Positions 15,101 to 28,600 of a stretch of 64,000 nt of DNA are shown here, piece by piece. The stretch's first letter is position 1. The number at the start of each line of letters is the position of its first letter. Made by a program: the position numbers and the translations under genes. The stretch lies in the NCBI GenBank assembly GCA_963277665.1, contig OY728165.1:1754696772-1754760771 (forward strand), read 5' to 3'. The stretch is from Viscum album (lineage: Eukaryota > Streptophyta > Magnoliopsida > Santalales > Viscaceae). Under the pieces are notes generated by a model. That model was not told where the DNA came from. It made no database searches and was given only the letters and a program-made list of their open reading frames with translations.

Positions 15101-16328
15101 TAACATAAAACCACATTAACAATGTGTTACAATGAAAATAAATGTTTATAACAAAATTTCCTTTATATTAAATTAAAATTTATAAGTTTAATATTCACAA
15201 CCAAGTGGCTTACAAAGGAAAAATATTCAGCCCAAGGGATTTATTGGCAGGAAATATCTTATGCAATTGTATAAGGATATCTATTAGGGTATTTTATGTA
15301 ATAATAATATTATTTTTACCCTTATTTAACTAATTTACCCTTTATCCGTGGAAAATTATTTTTTTTACTAATGATTACATTCATAATGTCCAAAGATAAA
15401 ACGGAATTATTTATATAATTTGGACCATATTAATCTAAACATTGAATAAAATTTTCCAAATTCATAACACACAAGTTGTAGTAATAAAATAAAAAATTAT
15501 TATCGTTTAAAATTGATAATACATGTTTTAAAAAATGAAAACATCAAAATATTGATGTGCATTTATATCTAATAAAAATATAAAATTTTTTCAAAAAACC
15601 AAAATTGAAAAAAAAGAATATTTTTATTTTTATTTTTATTTAATATAAATTTAAATCATAACATAACTAGATAATTAAGTTACATGAAAAAATGGTTTTG
15701 AATTAAATAAAGTATTTTTTCACTATTGGTTAAAAAATGAATTTTATCATCAAAATACCAAAAACTAAAAAAAAGGAATTTTCATTTGCATATAATTGAG
15801 AAGAAGTTTTATTTTAAAAACATTAATTAACAAACTGATAAAAATAATATTTAAAAATGTTTCACCATCAAGAGTTTGTAAAAAAATATTTTTAAAAAAA
15901 TAATAGTTTAATATGTAAAATAGAAGTGGTTTATATATAATGTATATAAAAGATATAAGATGAATTTTAATCATTAAAATGAATATATTACATATATATT
16001 TCATTAACTATATACAAATGGATTATTTTATTTTTTTAATAAACACTCTTTTTTTTATTTAAATTGTTTATCAGAAAAACAGATCCTTTATATGCAATTA
16101 GTTTTTATATAACTTAATATTTAAATTTTTTACCAAGGAATAATTGTAAAAACACGTGTAAACAATATTTCAATAATTTACTACATCCTTTTCATTCACA
16201 CCATTCTAATATCTATGTGAAAACTATCATATTAAATAAAACAATTGAGTTGTTCATTTAAGCTAAATGAGGCGTATCATGTATGCAATCGAACATAGTG
16301 TTTCGTTATAAAAATATAGGATGCTAAA
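12197..16328 (-). repeat. LARD 3' LTR
   Basis: Read on the minus strand it starts TTTAGCATCC at 16328, directly after the purine tract, and ends near 12197. It aligns with 17956-22070 throughout; for example ACAACCAAGTGG (15199) pairs with the sequence near 20945, and ACGTACGTACGT (13653-13664) with 19411-19422. The TATA region near 14381 (ATAAAATGGTACC on the minus strand) is decayed. The paired motifs are at 13829-13846 and 14016-14033. Confidence 0.7.
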
Positions 16329-16343
16329 CTATCCCCCTATTTG
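16329..16343 (-). other. Polypurine tract of the LARD
   Basis: On the minus strand CAAATAGGGGGATAG immediately precedes the 3' LTR start. It is the expected second-strand primer and supports the element being a complete LTR unit rather than two chance LTR fragments. Confidence 0.65.
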
Positions 16344-17935
16344 AAATTTCATCCTAATAATTTTTATTTTAGGGTTGGTTACTAAGGTATGTCTTTTCAA
16401 AATACATTTATTGAAATCCCAGATCAGAAAAAAGATAAAAAATCCACTTTAAAAGAAGGAAAAGAAGGTTCAAATGTCACCTAAGACAACACATACTAGG
16501 ATTCCATGTAGGAAGAAATTGATATGGTAGAAAATAACTATTTGTTAAGATGTAGTGTTATAGAAAACATCATTAAATGAATGGATATAATCACAACCCT
16601 ATAAATTTGTGATATTTTAAAAGGTTATTGATTTTGTGGTAGGAAAAGTAAACAAAAAGTGTTTTTGTTTTAAGATAGTTGTCATAAATTTGGGGATAAA
16701 TTTATTATTATGTATATGAACAAAAGGAAACATTCTAAAATTTATATTTGAGTTTCACTATTTAACAAATTTCTACAACAATATCATCTTTTCTCCAAAT
16801 TATGAGTATTCACAATTACTTGGCCATATATGAAACACTTGATTCAACATATAGAGAATCACATAATCGACAAATGATTAACTATCTAATCATCCCAACT
16901 TTTAATATTAATAAAAAATGATTATGATAAAATCAAATAATTTCCCTCAAATGAAAACTCCATTATATGAAGAAAAAATACTTTAATCACCAAAATTCAA
17001 AAGAAAAATGAAATATAGAACAATGATTATTTGATAAATAATTATCCTTAAAATTCATCAAAATAATCGAAAAAAATATTGAAACCTCAATATTACAATG
17101 ATTTGATAAGAAATTATTGAAAAATAAAATTTAAAATATATCATCAAATAACATCAATCACTTTTAATGTCTCTTACCAAATAGTACTTACCAAAATAAA
17201 ATTTTCTCCAAAATAGGTTAATCACATCCATAAATAATCTGAATTACCATAAGTCTTCTATAAAAACATATATTAGTTCTAAATAAAAATCAACCACTAC
17301 CCCTTAAATAAAACCCTATTCTACTCTATTATCCTTAGGCATATAGGGTTCTAAAAATAGAGAATTTCTTCCAAAATATCATGTGTCACTCAATCCCAAT
17401 ATCATTTTCCAATACCAAGGACATCCATTTGATAAAACATAAGATCCCAAAATAAACCACATATTATTTTATAAAATACTTTTACTAAAAATATAGATTC
17501 TTAATAATGAGGGTCTTTACGTAGGACAATGGTAGGAAATTTTCCCTTTTAATGTTTTCAGTTGTCGGATCGATTTCAATGTCCTTGCCATACATGACGG
17601 GTTGTCAACCATCCTAGGGTTTATCCTTTTTTAAAAAACTATATAATTATTTTAATATTCCAAATATATTACAATGACCTAAAAAATAACAATAATATGT
17701 TTTAAATTTTACTTTTATTTCATAACAGGCATTTTGTATCCAAAAATCTAATAACCCATAATTTTCTCAAAGGTGAATGTATCGAAAAATACCCTTATTC
17801 ACAGTAATACTTAAAAACATTAAGACTAAAATGGGGAATTTAATGCAACTAACTTATGATCACACTTTAAAATATAATCCCATGATGATATCCCAATCTA
17901 ATAAGAAAATATTATAACCTCAAAAGTTATCTAAA

Positions 17936-17951
17936 CCATCCTCTGATACCA
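17936..17951 (-). other. Primer binding site of the LARD (tRNA-iMet type)
   Basis: TGGTATCAGAGGATGG on the minus strand is complementary to the 3' end of plant initiator tRNA-Met. It is much better preserved than the sites at 5133 and 22609, agreeing with the LARD being a later insertion. Confidence 0.8.
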
Positions 17952-17955
17952 ACAG

Positions 17956-20900
17956 TAAGGTCACATTGTAAAACTTTTCATATGCGAGAATTAAGTCAAG
18001 ATTTCTCATTGAATATAATTCTGGGTTTAGATTACTATAGAATTAGTCCATAACTATTACGTAAAAAATAAAATTTATAAAATATGGTTAGAATTGAAAT
18101 AGTATAAACTTCATCTAAAATATAAATCATTAAAAAAATAAATATGATTTTATTTCATGATAAAAATTATTCTTCACTTCTTCAATTCCATTACCCATCC
18201 TTATTACCTATGAATAACATTTCAAAAACGCGCTATTAGCATAAAAATATTTTAAGGGTTATAAAATAAGGAATGAAAAGTGTTAGTCTATGAATACATA
18301 TAAAAGCATGTAGTCGTACTTTTCACCCATAAAACATAATGTATTTTACATACATTATGAAGTCATAAAATTCCTAAAAAACTCATGGAAATATTAAATC
18401 ATAAAGGAAACATGTGGATTTTAGATCATACATACATTGTATCTTTCATAGCTACATTGGGAGTAACCATTATGGTTATGTTTGGAATACCCATCATAGT
18501 ATATTCCTTAAATGTATTTGGATAATCCCTATCATTTAACTCCATATCATTAACCGTTGAATTGGACAGATATAATAAGCTCATCTGCCTTAAATTTATC
18601 CTGGAACCACATGCAAACAGAAAAAATGCCCATGAAACATAACGTAATCATATCACATAAAATTGCCATAAAATAAATAATAACATTTCCACATTTAAAT
18701 AACAATAGCCCATTTAAAGATAATGACATAATGAATTCATTATCAAAACCATTTTCAATTTCAAAGTACATGAAATAGATATTTGGTATGTATTTTGATT
18801 TTAAAAACTTATGACTAATATAGGAAGCCAAATATCAAATAATGGTAGTAGCCACATAAAAAGTCATTGGTGAAACAATCATTAAAAATAATGTTTTTTT
18901 CATTTAGAGAAATTTTTCGATGAAATTAATTCATTTTTATAAAACTTGAATGAAATTAAAATTCAATGTATTTGAATAAACATTGTTTATAAGATTGTGG
19001 TTTATATTATCAGAATATTCTTCAATGAAAGGAGATTGGGACGAAGTCCCTTACCTTGAGTATGACTAATCACATACAAAAATGTTATTCCAGAATACAA
19101 AACATAGGTTAATTACTACTTTCTTTAGAATCTTTTTCCTGATTATTATTTCTTTTATATAACTTATTACAATGTTATAAACGTTAAGTAATTATTTATT
19201 TACATATCAGACATTAGGTCGATATTTAGTACTTAATTAGAAAATGAACTTGGTTTTGATGTCACTAGTCTATGTGGTTATAATTAAATAATCTATAGAA
19301 AATTATTCTAGAAATAATAATAAATATTATAATTTATTCATACTTTTTAAATCAATCCATTATATATGGTTAGGAAAAATGAAAAACATTATATTCATGG
19401 AGACAGTTGGACGTACGTACGCATGAGTATCATTTTCATTTTTCATTATTCGCTATGGAAATTTGGTAATTATTATTTTATATTTCAATAATTATCTTAA
19501 TTTTATTAATATCATATGAATTATTTAAATATATTTATATATATTCTACCAGTTATGTGGAAAATAAAAATGTTTCACATTGCTTTGTGGAGGTGATAGT
19601 TCACGTGTATATATAAATGCCATTATTATTTTTATTTTCACAAAAGGAAAGTATATAATTGATATATTATTATTTTAAAATGATAAATATTTCATTAATA
19701 CCCTGTATTAATATCAATTGCATTATTATAACAAATATTTATAGACAATAATGTAAAATGAGCTAAATTGGTTTGTGGATGTGATAATTCACACATACGA
19801 ATGAATGATTAATTTCTTTCCTATTTGAATGAAATTGATATGTATTTAAGGGATGATTAACATAATAATATATGAATATATTTTTATATTGGTGTTATTA
19901 TTTAACCCGGAACTAATTATATTTAAATGATGTGGAAGAAGAAGTGAAATAGAAACATTAAAAAAGGATACCTATTCTTCGGTTGATCATTAACGAAGAA
20001 CACCTTAACACCACTATGAATGGTGGTCTGCCTAAACAAATTTCTCAAGAATGTGGGTATAGATTATAAGAATTGTATTTAGAGGAGAATTTCTAAAACA
20101 AATGTCTTTGGACCTGTGTGTATTGTATATGATATGGTACCTTTTATAGTTGAGGGGAGGGGAACCCTTGGAAATTCTTAAAATATAAAATTTATATAAA
20201 TTTATTTTTTAATCCAAATGCATAAAAATATTAATATGTCAATGATAATATGAGGATAGGTCAAAATAATATCGTAAAATAATAAAACGACTTATATTTC
20301 TTATATTTTAAACCTTATTATTTCGGTTTACCATTAATTATTTTCAATTAAATTTAAATGTGGTAAGAACAATTTAGTTATTAAGAGGTTATTAATTTAA
20401 CATATATGAGATATATTTTACATAATTGAAAATATAAATAATTTTTAGAAAATATAATAGCCACATTATGATTTCAAATTTTTTTTAGAATAGTAAAATA
20501 ATTTAATATATTTTATAGAATATCAATTTTTTCAATTTTTAAACTATTCAATTTATTAAATTTAAATAAATCCAAAAAATAGATAACATTGAAATTACCC
20601 ATTTCATATTATTACAACATGTCAAATGCACATATAAAAATAAATAATAAAAAAAATTATGTAAAATAATATTTATTTTATTATATATAATATCATTTAT
20701 TTGATTCTTATATTAATAAATTAATCACTTCATCATCATTCTGTCATAATTAAATTTATTTATTTAATGGATAAAATATATAAATAAAAGACCAAGATGA
20801 ATTAAATCTTTTGAAATTTATAATTAATATTTTTAATCTAATTTTTATCTTATATAAACCCACGTAAATTTTTTTTTGAAAATATATATGTTTATTAAAT

Positions 20901-22070
20901 ATTTTCCTTTACTTTAAATTAAAGGTTATAAGTTTCATAATTACACCCATAAGGATTCCGAAGGCCAAATTTTCATCCAATGGGATTTTCTTGTAATTAA
21001 TAACACATAAAATATGTTTAATAGATGTATTAAATTATTTTTTTTATTATTATAATATTATTTTTACCCGTATTTACTTGATTTTCCCTTTAATAATGGT
21101 AAATAAAAATAAATAATAAAGATAGTATTCATAATTTCCACAAATAAAAGGGACATATTTAAATAATTTGGATAATATTATTAGAAATATGGAATCAATT
21201 TTCCCCACTTCAAAACAAAAATGTTATAGTTATTAATTTAATATTAATTCTAGTTGTCAAAATAAGAAAACTGTTTCAAAAAAAGATAGCATCAAAATAT
21301 TCATGTGCATTTATATCTAATTTAAATATGAAATTACTTATGATGAAAAACATTATATTAAATGATAAAAAAATATAATTAATCATTTAAATAAATTAAA
21401 AGGAAAATTTATCTACAAAATGATATTATACAAAAATATATTTTAAATTAAAACCACTATATTTTACTATTCATTAAAAAATAAATTTTATTATAAAAAT
21501 ATAATAAAAATTTAAATTTAATGTCCATATTCATAATAATAACGTTATTTTGTCATATATAAAATATAAAAGTGAAAAAAACTTGATTTATAATACGTTC
21601 TCCATTTAAAAGTTATAAAAAATAATTTTTTAAAAAAATACTTCTTTTATCAATAAAAATGAATTTTTTCTTTTATAATATATATAACAAATATAGTATG
21701 AAATTTATAAATTATATTGAATATATAAAATATATATTTCATCAATAAAATCCAAAAATAATGATAATATTAGTATATTGAATCAATTATTTTCCATTTA
21801 AATTGTTTTTTAGAAAAACAAATCCTTTATATTCCATTGGTTTTTATTTAATTTCCTATTTAATTTCATAACCAATTAATCTTTATATAAACATAAGTAA
21901 ACCCTAATATCATAATTTAGTTAATCCTTTTCATTTCCACCACTCTAATGGGTAAGTGATAACTATCATATTATATAATAATTATAATAAGTTGGTCATT
22001 TATTCTTAATGTGGTGTATCATGTATATTACTTACCATAGTATTTCATTTTGAAAACACAGGATGTTACA
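17956..22070 (-). repeat. LARD 5' LTR
   Basis: Minus-strand LTR starting TGTAACATCC at 22070 and ending just before the primer site. Length is about 4115 bp against about 4132 bp for its partner. It carries the TATA box at 20141-20149 and the paired motifs at 19589-19606 and 19777-19794. A 93-codon ORF at 18550-18831 inside it shows no recognisable domain and is treated as chance. Confidence 0.7.
20141..20149 (-). promoter_or_regulatory. TATA box of LARD 5' LTR
   Basis: CTATAAAAG on the minus strand, followed by GTACC, about 1.92 kb into the LTR. This is the same relative place as the TATA boxes of gypsy LTR1 and LTR3. Upstream is a C-rich stretch (CCCCTCCCCTC), also seen upstream of the LTR1 box. 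Confidence 0.55.
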
Positions 22071-22606
22071 TTTATTCTCAAAATAGTTATGAAATCTAAA
22101 ATTTAATTATTATATGGATGCCTAATGTTACCTTTATGATTTATGATATCTAGGATTATTTTTCGAATATTATGATTTTATAAGGTTTGTTAAATAACTT
22201 ATGTTTAATGGATGAAAAGTATGAATTTGTGATAATATTTTCATGAGTTCCAATAAATCATGGATAAATGGTTTCATTCAAAATTTTATACCCCTTATTA
22301 AGTATTTTTTAAGCACATCCTATGTTTTTAAAAGTTTTCCACATGGTATAAGAATGGGCCTGAAAAAGGAATAATTTAAGATGAATCTTATGAACATTTT
22401 TATCATGAAAAGTAATCTGGTTTTATTTTAAATAGATTAATTTTTTGAAACAATGAATTGCTTTTAGAATTATATAATTTGTAATATATGAGTTGTTATG
22501 ATATAGTTACGTCATAATTCTCAGAAACTCTAAAATCAAAAATAACCTCCGTGTGAGTTCTTGACTTAAATAAATATTATATAATGTTTAAGGCTGGGAT
22601 ATTATT
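22071..22606 (+). repeat. Gypsy LTR2, right part
   Basis: It resumes after the LARD with TTTATTCTC (TTTAT being the target duplication). AAATAGTTATGAAAT here aligns to AATGTAGTTGTGAAT near 57310 in LTR3, and TTTATGATTTATGAT to ATTATGATTTATGAT. It ends just before the primer site of internal 2. Confidence 0.75.
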
Positions 22607-22608
22607 GA

Positions 22609-22624
22609 TAGTATCAATGAGTGT
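22609..22624 (+). other. Decayed primer binding site, gypsy internal 2
   Basis: TAGTATCAATGAGTG is followed by TTTTAGATAACATTAGG. The latter also follows the LARD primer site, so all three elements share the leader. Confidence 0.6.
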
Positions 22625-25600
22625 TTTAGATAACATTAGGTAATTTCATATTGTTAATATAATATCCATAAATGATTTTCACTTTATGGTCAACATGAAA
22701 TGATATAGAATTTGAATATTATATTGTTTCTTATTTTAGGAAATGTATCTTTTGAATGGTTTTACTCATAAGAAATGTGGAAGCTTTTTGGGGAAGGCAT
22801 ACTAGGGATAACAACCATCCAAATCAGTATCTTGATATGATGAATATCAGAATATAAATGTTTGTTGTAATAATGATTTAGTTGACTCAAGTGATAATTA
22901 TGGTGGTGTCCATTCATGATATCAACCAGATCATCCATAGAGGAATATGTCTATAGTGGAACATTTCATGAGGCAACATCTGCCATCATTTAAAGGATCA
23001 CCTGACCCTGTTCTAGTAGAAGAGTGGATTATAGCACTATAAATGATTTTTTATTTAATGGGGTGTTCATAAAATCAGAATTTTAGTCATTATGCTTACC
23101 ATTTAGAATGGGAAGCCTGTTAGTAGTAGTTATTGATTAAAAATATATGAGGAATTGAAGCGGTGGATTTCATGGAATGAGAAGATTCTAATTAGACCAT
23201 CCTTGATAAATTTTTTTATAATGCTATTTAACTTATGATGTAATATAAATTCCTATAAGTGAGAAATAATAGGAATATTCTGGGGTGATATATGATGAAA
23301 ATTTCACCCATTTGTTAGAGTATGTTTGAAATTTTATCTTGTATATTGATTATATGATCAATTATTATTACGCAGGATTGAGGCCTAAGTATTGAAGGGA
23401 ATTAACATATCTTGAGTTTCAAAGATATGTGAAAATTATTGACTGCATATATGGTATAAATAGATTTTTTATTTCAACGAGTTCCATGAGAGCAAGGAAA
23501 AGAAGTAATCAAGTTAGTAATGAATATAAAATCATTCCTGAATGATGTTTTGGTGTAAGAAAATTATATTTCCATATTCTGAGAAGTGTGGTAAAAAGAG
23601 CACTAGAGAATTTATCTCAATTTCTAATAAGTAAATATAATGTGGTAAGACTGGTCATATTGCTCGTGACTATAAGGTATATGATCATGTATTAAATGAG
23701 ATGTTGACAGGAATATTTTTTTGATGTAATGAGGTTGGGAATTACGCTAATCTATGTCAAAATATGATTTCCCATTGTGGAAACCAGAAAGATGAAAACC
23801 ATAAGGGAATGGAAAAATCTTTTTCTAATACTACAATTGATGTGGGGCCATGAAAGGATGTGGTGACAGCTCTAGAGAGCACAATATGTTTTGAAGATTG
23901 TTTTGAGGTCTGGGTTCCATCAACTGAAGGTGACGGAGGGTGACATTCCAAATACAATATTCTAAATGAGATAAATTAATTATGAGTTTTTATTTATGAT
24001 CATTGGTTTATATAATGGCCATATATTATTTATGAATATTTTAAATGGATTCTCTCATCAGATTATTTGATTAGTTTATTGTAGTGTTAATCGTTGATAT
24101 TTTGGTATATTCTAAATGTTAGCAGGAAAATGAAAGTCATGTAAGGACTATATTGAAAACAATATGAGATATGAAACTATAATGATTGATTATTATGTGT
24201 GAATTTTGGATCCAAAAAATCTCATTATTGGTCATATTTTTTCTAATAATGGTATACAGGTTGAACCATTTAAAACAAATGTTGTTGACGACAGGCCAAA
24301 ACCTACCAATATCAATGAGAATTACAATTTTCTTGTATTATCCAGTTATTAAAAAGAATTTTTCTTAAACTATTATTTATTATCTATCCCATAATGTAAT
24401 ATGACACATAAAAGTGTTAATTTTATTTAGAAAAGGGAATGCAATGAATCGTTTAGGAACTAAAAAAAGATTGTTAAATGCCTTATTTTTTGCTCTACCT
24501 TACAGGAATGGTGAATTTGTTATCTAAAGTGAATCTTTATCAAAAGGATTTTGTTGTTTACTAATAAATAATGATCGTGTACTTATGTATGATTCATTCC
24601 AACTGAAACATCATGAGGTAAATTCCCAACACATGAATTGGAATAAGATGTGATTTTTTTTCATTAAAAATTTAGTGGCATAATTTGAGTGGAATAAATT
24701 CTGAAATATATACTAATCACAAAAGTATGATGTATTTATTCACTCAGAAAGAATTATAGATGAGAAAAAAAAAATTCTGAAATTTATCATGGATTATTAT
24801 TGCATGATTAATTGCAATCTAAGAATAGAAAATAAAGTGGGTGATGCTTTTAGTTGGAAAATTAATTCTACATTAACCATGATACTATTGGAACAAGATA
24901 CTTTCGGTATTTATTTGATTAATTTTTCCTTGGAGGATGTTAGTATAAAAAATTCCTCGATATTGTTTTTCAGTTTCAGTGCAATTAACTCTATTAGAAA
25001 AAATTAATCCAGAACATAATTAATAGATTGAATTGAAAAAAGGTATAACTGTTTCAAAAGGCATGTTATTTCAATTTAACGATGATAGTGATTATGTTCT
25101 GATATTTGGGAAGAAATTATGTGTTCCCTATGATCAAAAGTTAAAGAATTCGTTGTTATATAATGCTCATAGTTCGCCATTATCAGTTCATCCTTGAAGT
25201 AATAAGATGTATTTAATCCTTCGAGAGTATTATTTGTGGGATGGAATGAAAATAGATTTTTTTGACATTACTATGAAGTGTACTACTTATTAACATTTTT
25301 AATGAAGAACGTAAATTGGGAAATGGGATTCTTCAAAGTTTTCTTATTCTAGAGGAAATATGGAAGAATATATACCTGGATTTTGCAGTGGCATTATCAA
25401 ATATATCTCGCTGTTAAAATATGATTTGGGTAATTGTTGATTGATTGACTAAATATGATCATTTTCTCTCTATTAGAGATATATTGTATCTTGATAAACT
25501 TTATAAATTGTATATTAAATAGATAGTCGGTTTACATGGAGTTTTTTCTTTACATTATATGATTGTGATACATGGTTCACTTTTATATTTTAGAATGGCC

Positions 25601-26441
25601 TTCAGATGTCATTGTGTGCTGAATTAAATTTCAGTTAGCATTTTAAACCACAATCACATGGGTAGATAGAAAAAAATTCAATCCATAGAGGATATTCTTA
25701 GTGATTGTTAAGTGGATTATTTGTAAATTTGAGATAAATATATTTATATAGTTTAGTTTTCATATAATACAAGTTTTCAGTGTAGTATACATATGAAACC
25801 ATTTTATGCATTATTTATAAAGAGGTGTCGAAATCCCGATTTTTTAGGATTAAGTATGTTAAAGGAATTTAATGGAACATGAATTAGAATAGAAATAATA
25901 GAAAAAGATCAGTTAATTTAGAGACACATGAGAAATACATAGAGAAGGTAGAAAGTTATATGGATAATAAACAGAAGGATCATTCGTTTGAGGTAGATGA
26001 TCTTGTCTTTCCCAATGATTATATATGGAAAATTGTGACACAATTTGGTAAGAAGGGGAAGCTGATTCACATTTCATTATAACCTATAAAATCAAAAAAA
26101 AGATGACCAATTTCCAATAGATTGGATTTATATATGATTATATCATAGGTACACAATTTTTTTTATATTTCAAGGTATAGAATGTATATGCCAGATCAAT
26201 CGAATATTTTGAGTCTCGTAGTAGTTCAGTTGGAAACTAATATTTCCTATGATGAATATATAATCTAGATTATTCACCCTATAGAGAATGTTTTGTGGAA
26301 TATGGTGATTAGTCAAACTAATTTTTTTTAGAAAAAAAAATTGGTTGACAAAGAATAATGGTAATCTAAAAATTCTATGAGGGAGTAAAACCATAAAGTT
26401 TTTCAAGTAAATAAAATTACAAGGATACAATTTTCCAATGT

Positions 26442-26457
26442 GAGGGGGTGGGGAGGA
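26442..26457 (+). other. Polypurine tract, gypsy copy 2
   Basis: GAGGGGGTGGGGAGGA immediately before TGTAAAATCTC, the start of LTR3. Confidence 0.7.
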
Positions 26458-28045
26458 TGTAAAATCTCATAAATAATATAGACTTTGACTATTTTAAATA
26501 TAATAATATTTAGGAATTATAAATTAATTTTTATTTAAATGTGATGTTATTTATGATAGAGTAATCAACAAACAATAATATATTTCTCCCAAATCTTATG
26601 TTTCAAACAAGACAAATTTATATCAAAAACAAATATATTATTAATATTAGTAGTATTTTATATTGTAGTTATTTCCTAATCAGTGTTTTGATTGGAATGA
26701 ACAGAACTAACTATATAATATTATATATTTTTATTAAATATTTATTGATTTTATCCCTTATTTTAGAGGCTTAAAATTAGTATAAATCTTAATTTAAGGA
26801 TAAAATACTCTAAATTTAATAAAATATAGATTTAACACCTTTTGATGGAGAATAATTTTTAAATCATGTATTTTTTCCTTTTATATGGTCTATTTTAAAA
26901 AAAATATTTATTTTCAAGAGGAATACAAAAACTTCATTTGGTTGATTTTTTCATATTTTTCTGATTAAATTCTTATTTTATTGAATAGTAAAAAAACTAT
27001 ATTTTAATTCAAAACTGATTTTTTATAAAAATAATTTTTATCATCATATTGTCTTATTAATTGGATTTAAATTATAGTTAGAATATGATTTTATTATTTA
27101 ATAATATGAAGTTCAATTAAAGAAAATTCAAATTAAAATTGAATAGATAAACTATGTGAAATTTTTATTTTTAAAATAAAAAACCTTTTTTCTCATTCAT
27201 AAAATGAAATTAATTTTAAATTTATTTCTACCACTAATGTAAAGAGAATTTTGAAAAAAATTATTAAAATGGTTGTAATCTGTATAAAAAAAATTCAACG
27301 AATAGGGTCAGAATAATTTATGGGGAATTATAACTTTTGTATTTTTTTACCATGGTTTATGGAAAATAGGGTAATTAATAGTAAAATTAACATTGTAACA
27401 ATACATAACTACCATAACACATTTCCTAGAATTATTGGATATTTTATGGTAAATACATATAATCCATGAGTCGAAAGTATGGTCTTCTTAAAACAATTGG
27501 GTGTGATTATGAAACTTATAACATTTAATTTAATGTAAAGGATTGTATGTCATAATCATGTCTCTTATTATTAAAACAATTTGAATTTTGGGATATATTA
27601 GTGATATCATCGACTATGAATAGTCCATATAAGGATAAAAATATTACCAACAACATCGTAATATATTTTTACTTTTTATGATTTAATAATTTTATTTTAT
27701 TTTTGACACAATGTTGATGAAATAGTAGATTTATTAATGAATGAATCAAATTAATGTTATTAGTAATATAATAATATATAAAATTATAAAAATATGCTGA
27801 CATCCACAAATTTTATGGATGAATGTAATAGATTATAAGACTCTTTGATAGATTTTTCTGATGGTATCTCTCTATTTTGATTTTATTTAAATTCAGTTAA
27901 ACAACTAGTTTCAAAATTGACAGTATTGATATTTTAAAAATAAATAATTTATCAAATAATTAATAAATCATATAAGTATTTATAAATTACAATGGTGATA
28001 TGTGAACCTCCACATGATAATTAATTATGATCCTATTTGAAATTT
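26458..28045 (+). repeat. Gypsy LTR3, left part
   Basis: It starts TGTAAAATCTC and aligns with LTR1 and LTR2 until the Sirevirus insertion. The LTR continues at 55351: CTATTTGAAATTT at the left joins ACCCAAAATAAG at the right and matches CTATTGGCCCAATCTAAG of LTR1 (2958-2975). That join is the main evidence that 28046-55350 is one insertion. Confidence 0.75.
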
Positions 28046-28278
28046 ATGTCGACTCAACAAGGATTCTTAATTATATTTCCATTCTTTCATGTTTTTGAAA
28101 ATCACAAATAGTCTATCTAAAGGGAAAATTCTTTTCACCTTAGTTTTATCATAATAAGTAATAGTTTCCTTCCCCAAGGAAATTAATCCTTAATTTGTAT
28201 TTCATTGTTCATATTTTAGTCTTACTCATTTTATGTTCGTGTATAAAATTCTGTTTTGTAACTAAAAAATTGGATTCT

Positions 28279-28286
28279 TATAAATA
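28279..28286 (+). promoter_or_regulatory. TATA box of Sirevirus 5' LTR
   Basis: TATAAATA, about 235 bp into the LTR; the partner LTR keeps TATAAATA at 54004-54011 in the same place. Transcription would start about 30 bp downstream, just before the tandem array. Confidence 0.6.
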
Positions 28287-28324
28287 CTTAGATATAGAGC
28301 TTTCTGTTTTTAGGTTCCGAACAT

Positions 28325-28600
28325 TCTATGTTTAGACTCTGAATTATCACAAAATCAGTCAACTAATTCTTATGAATTTAGACTCTGAATTCATCTGAAT
28401 TCAGACACCATATTCTTCTGAATTTAGTCTCTGAATTCTCATGAACTCGGACTCCGAATTCTCAAAATTACAGTTCCTAACATTCTACATTCATACTCGG
28501 AATTCCACTAAATTCAGACTTTGAATTTCTGTGAAATTCAGACTCTGGAATTCTATAGAATTCAGGTTTTGAATTCTTTTAAAGACAGAATCTGAATATT
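28325..28600 (+). repeat. Tandem array of GACTCTGAATTC-type units in the 5' LTR
   Basis: About ten imperfect units of roughly 28 bp, each with a core like GACTCTGAATTC followed by TNNTGAATTNA. They lie directly downstream of the TATA box and so in the transcribed leader. Confidence 0.75.

Larger units (their letters stand above)
16329..17955 (-). other. LARD interior, non-coding, about 1.6 kb
   Basis: Between primer site and purine tract there is AT-rich sequence without an ORF of note and without any Gag, PR, RT, RNase H or integrase motif in any frame I checked. The first bases after the primer site (TTTAGATAAC, minus strand) match the leader of the coding gypsy copies, so packaging-type leader sequence may be retained (inference). 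The rest is not recognisable. Confidence 0.6.
12197..22070 (-). mobile_element. LARD-like non-autonomous LTR retrotransposon of the same gypsy family
   Basis: Two LTR copies of about 4.1 kb (12197-16328 and 17956-22070, minus orientation) flank about 1.6 kb with no coding capacity. The LTRs are homologous to the surrounding gypsy LTRs in reverse orientation. The first bases (TGTAACATCC), the TATA position, the paired GTGATAATTCACAC motif and the leader after the primer site (TTTAGATAAC) all agree with the coding copies. A clear primer site and a purine tract bound the interior. Flanks TCTAT (12192-12196) and TTTAT (22071-22075) match at 4 of 5 bases. Joining the flanks restores alignment to LTR3. 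It probably moved using enzymes of the coding gypsy relative (inference). Confidence 0.75.
22607..26457 (+). pseudogene. Gypsy gag-pol remnant, copy 2 (protease and RT front missing)
   Basis: Same order and same gap as copy 1. Gag lies about 22940-23600; a zinc knuckle trace CGKTGHIARDY about 23640-23670; RT restarts about 23895 after only about 230 bp (near GTCTGGGTTCCATCAAC, matching the copy 1 RT junction). RNase H is about 24480-24880. The integrase zinc finger is about 25090-25300 (YNAHSSPLSVHP, REYYLWDGMK), the core follows to about 25800, and the tail ends before 26440. Many stops and frameshifts; non-functional. At 3851 bp it is within a few bases of the 3847 bp of copy 1, so no large indel separates them. 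Small ORFs within (24186-24368, 24789-25007, antisense 26170-26430) are chance. Confidence 0.8.

Noticed and set aside
18550..18831. 93-codon minus-strand ORF in the LARD 5' LTR
   Set aside because: No domain, not preserved in the partner LTR, and very AT-rich composition.
8978..22606. Reading LTR2 as two unrelated solo LTRs on either side of the LARD
   Set aside because: The two parts sum to about 3750 bp, equal to LTR1, and joining them restores a continuous alignment with LTR3; a single interrupted LTR is simpler.
28325..28600. Repeat arrays at 28325, 50165 and 63050 as CRISPR-like
   Set aside because: Units are imperfect, head-to-tail and without regular unique spacers; the context is plant retrotransposon DNA.
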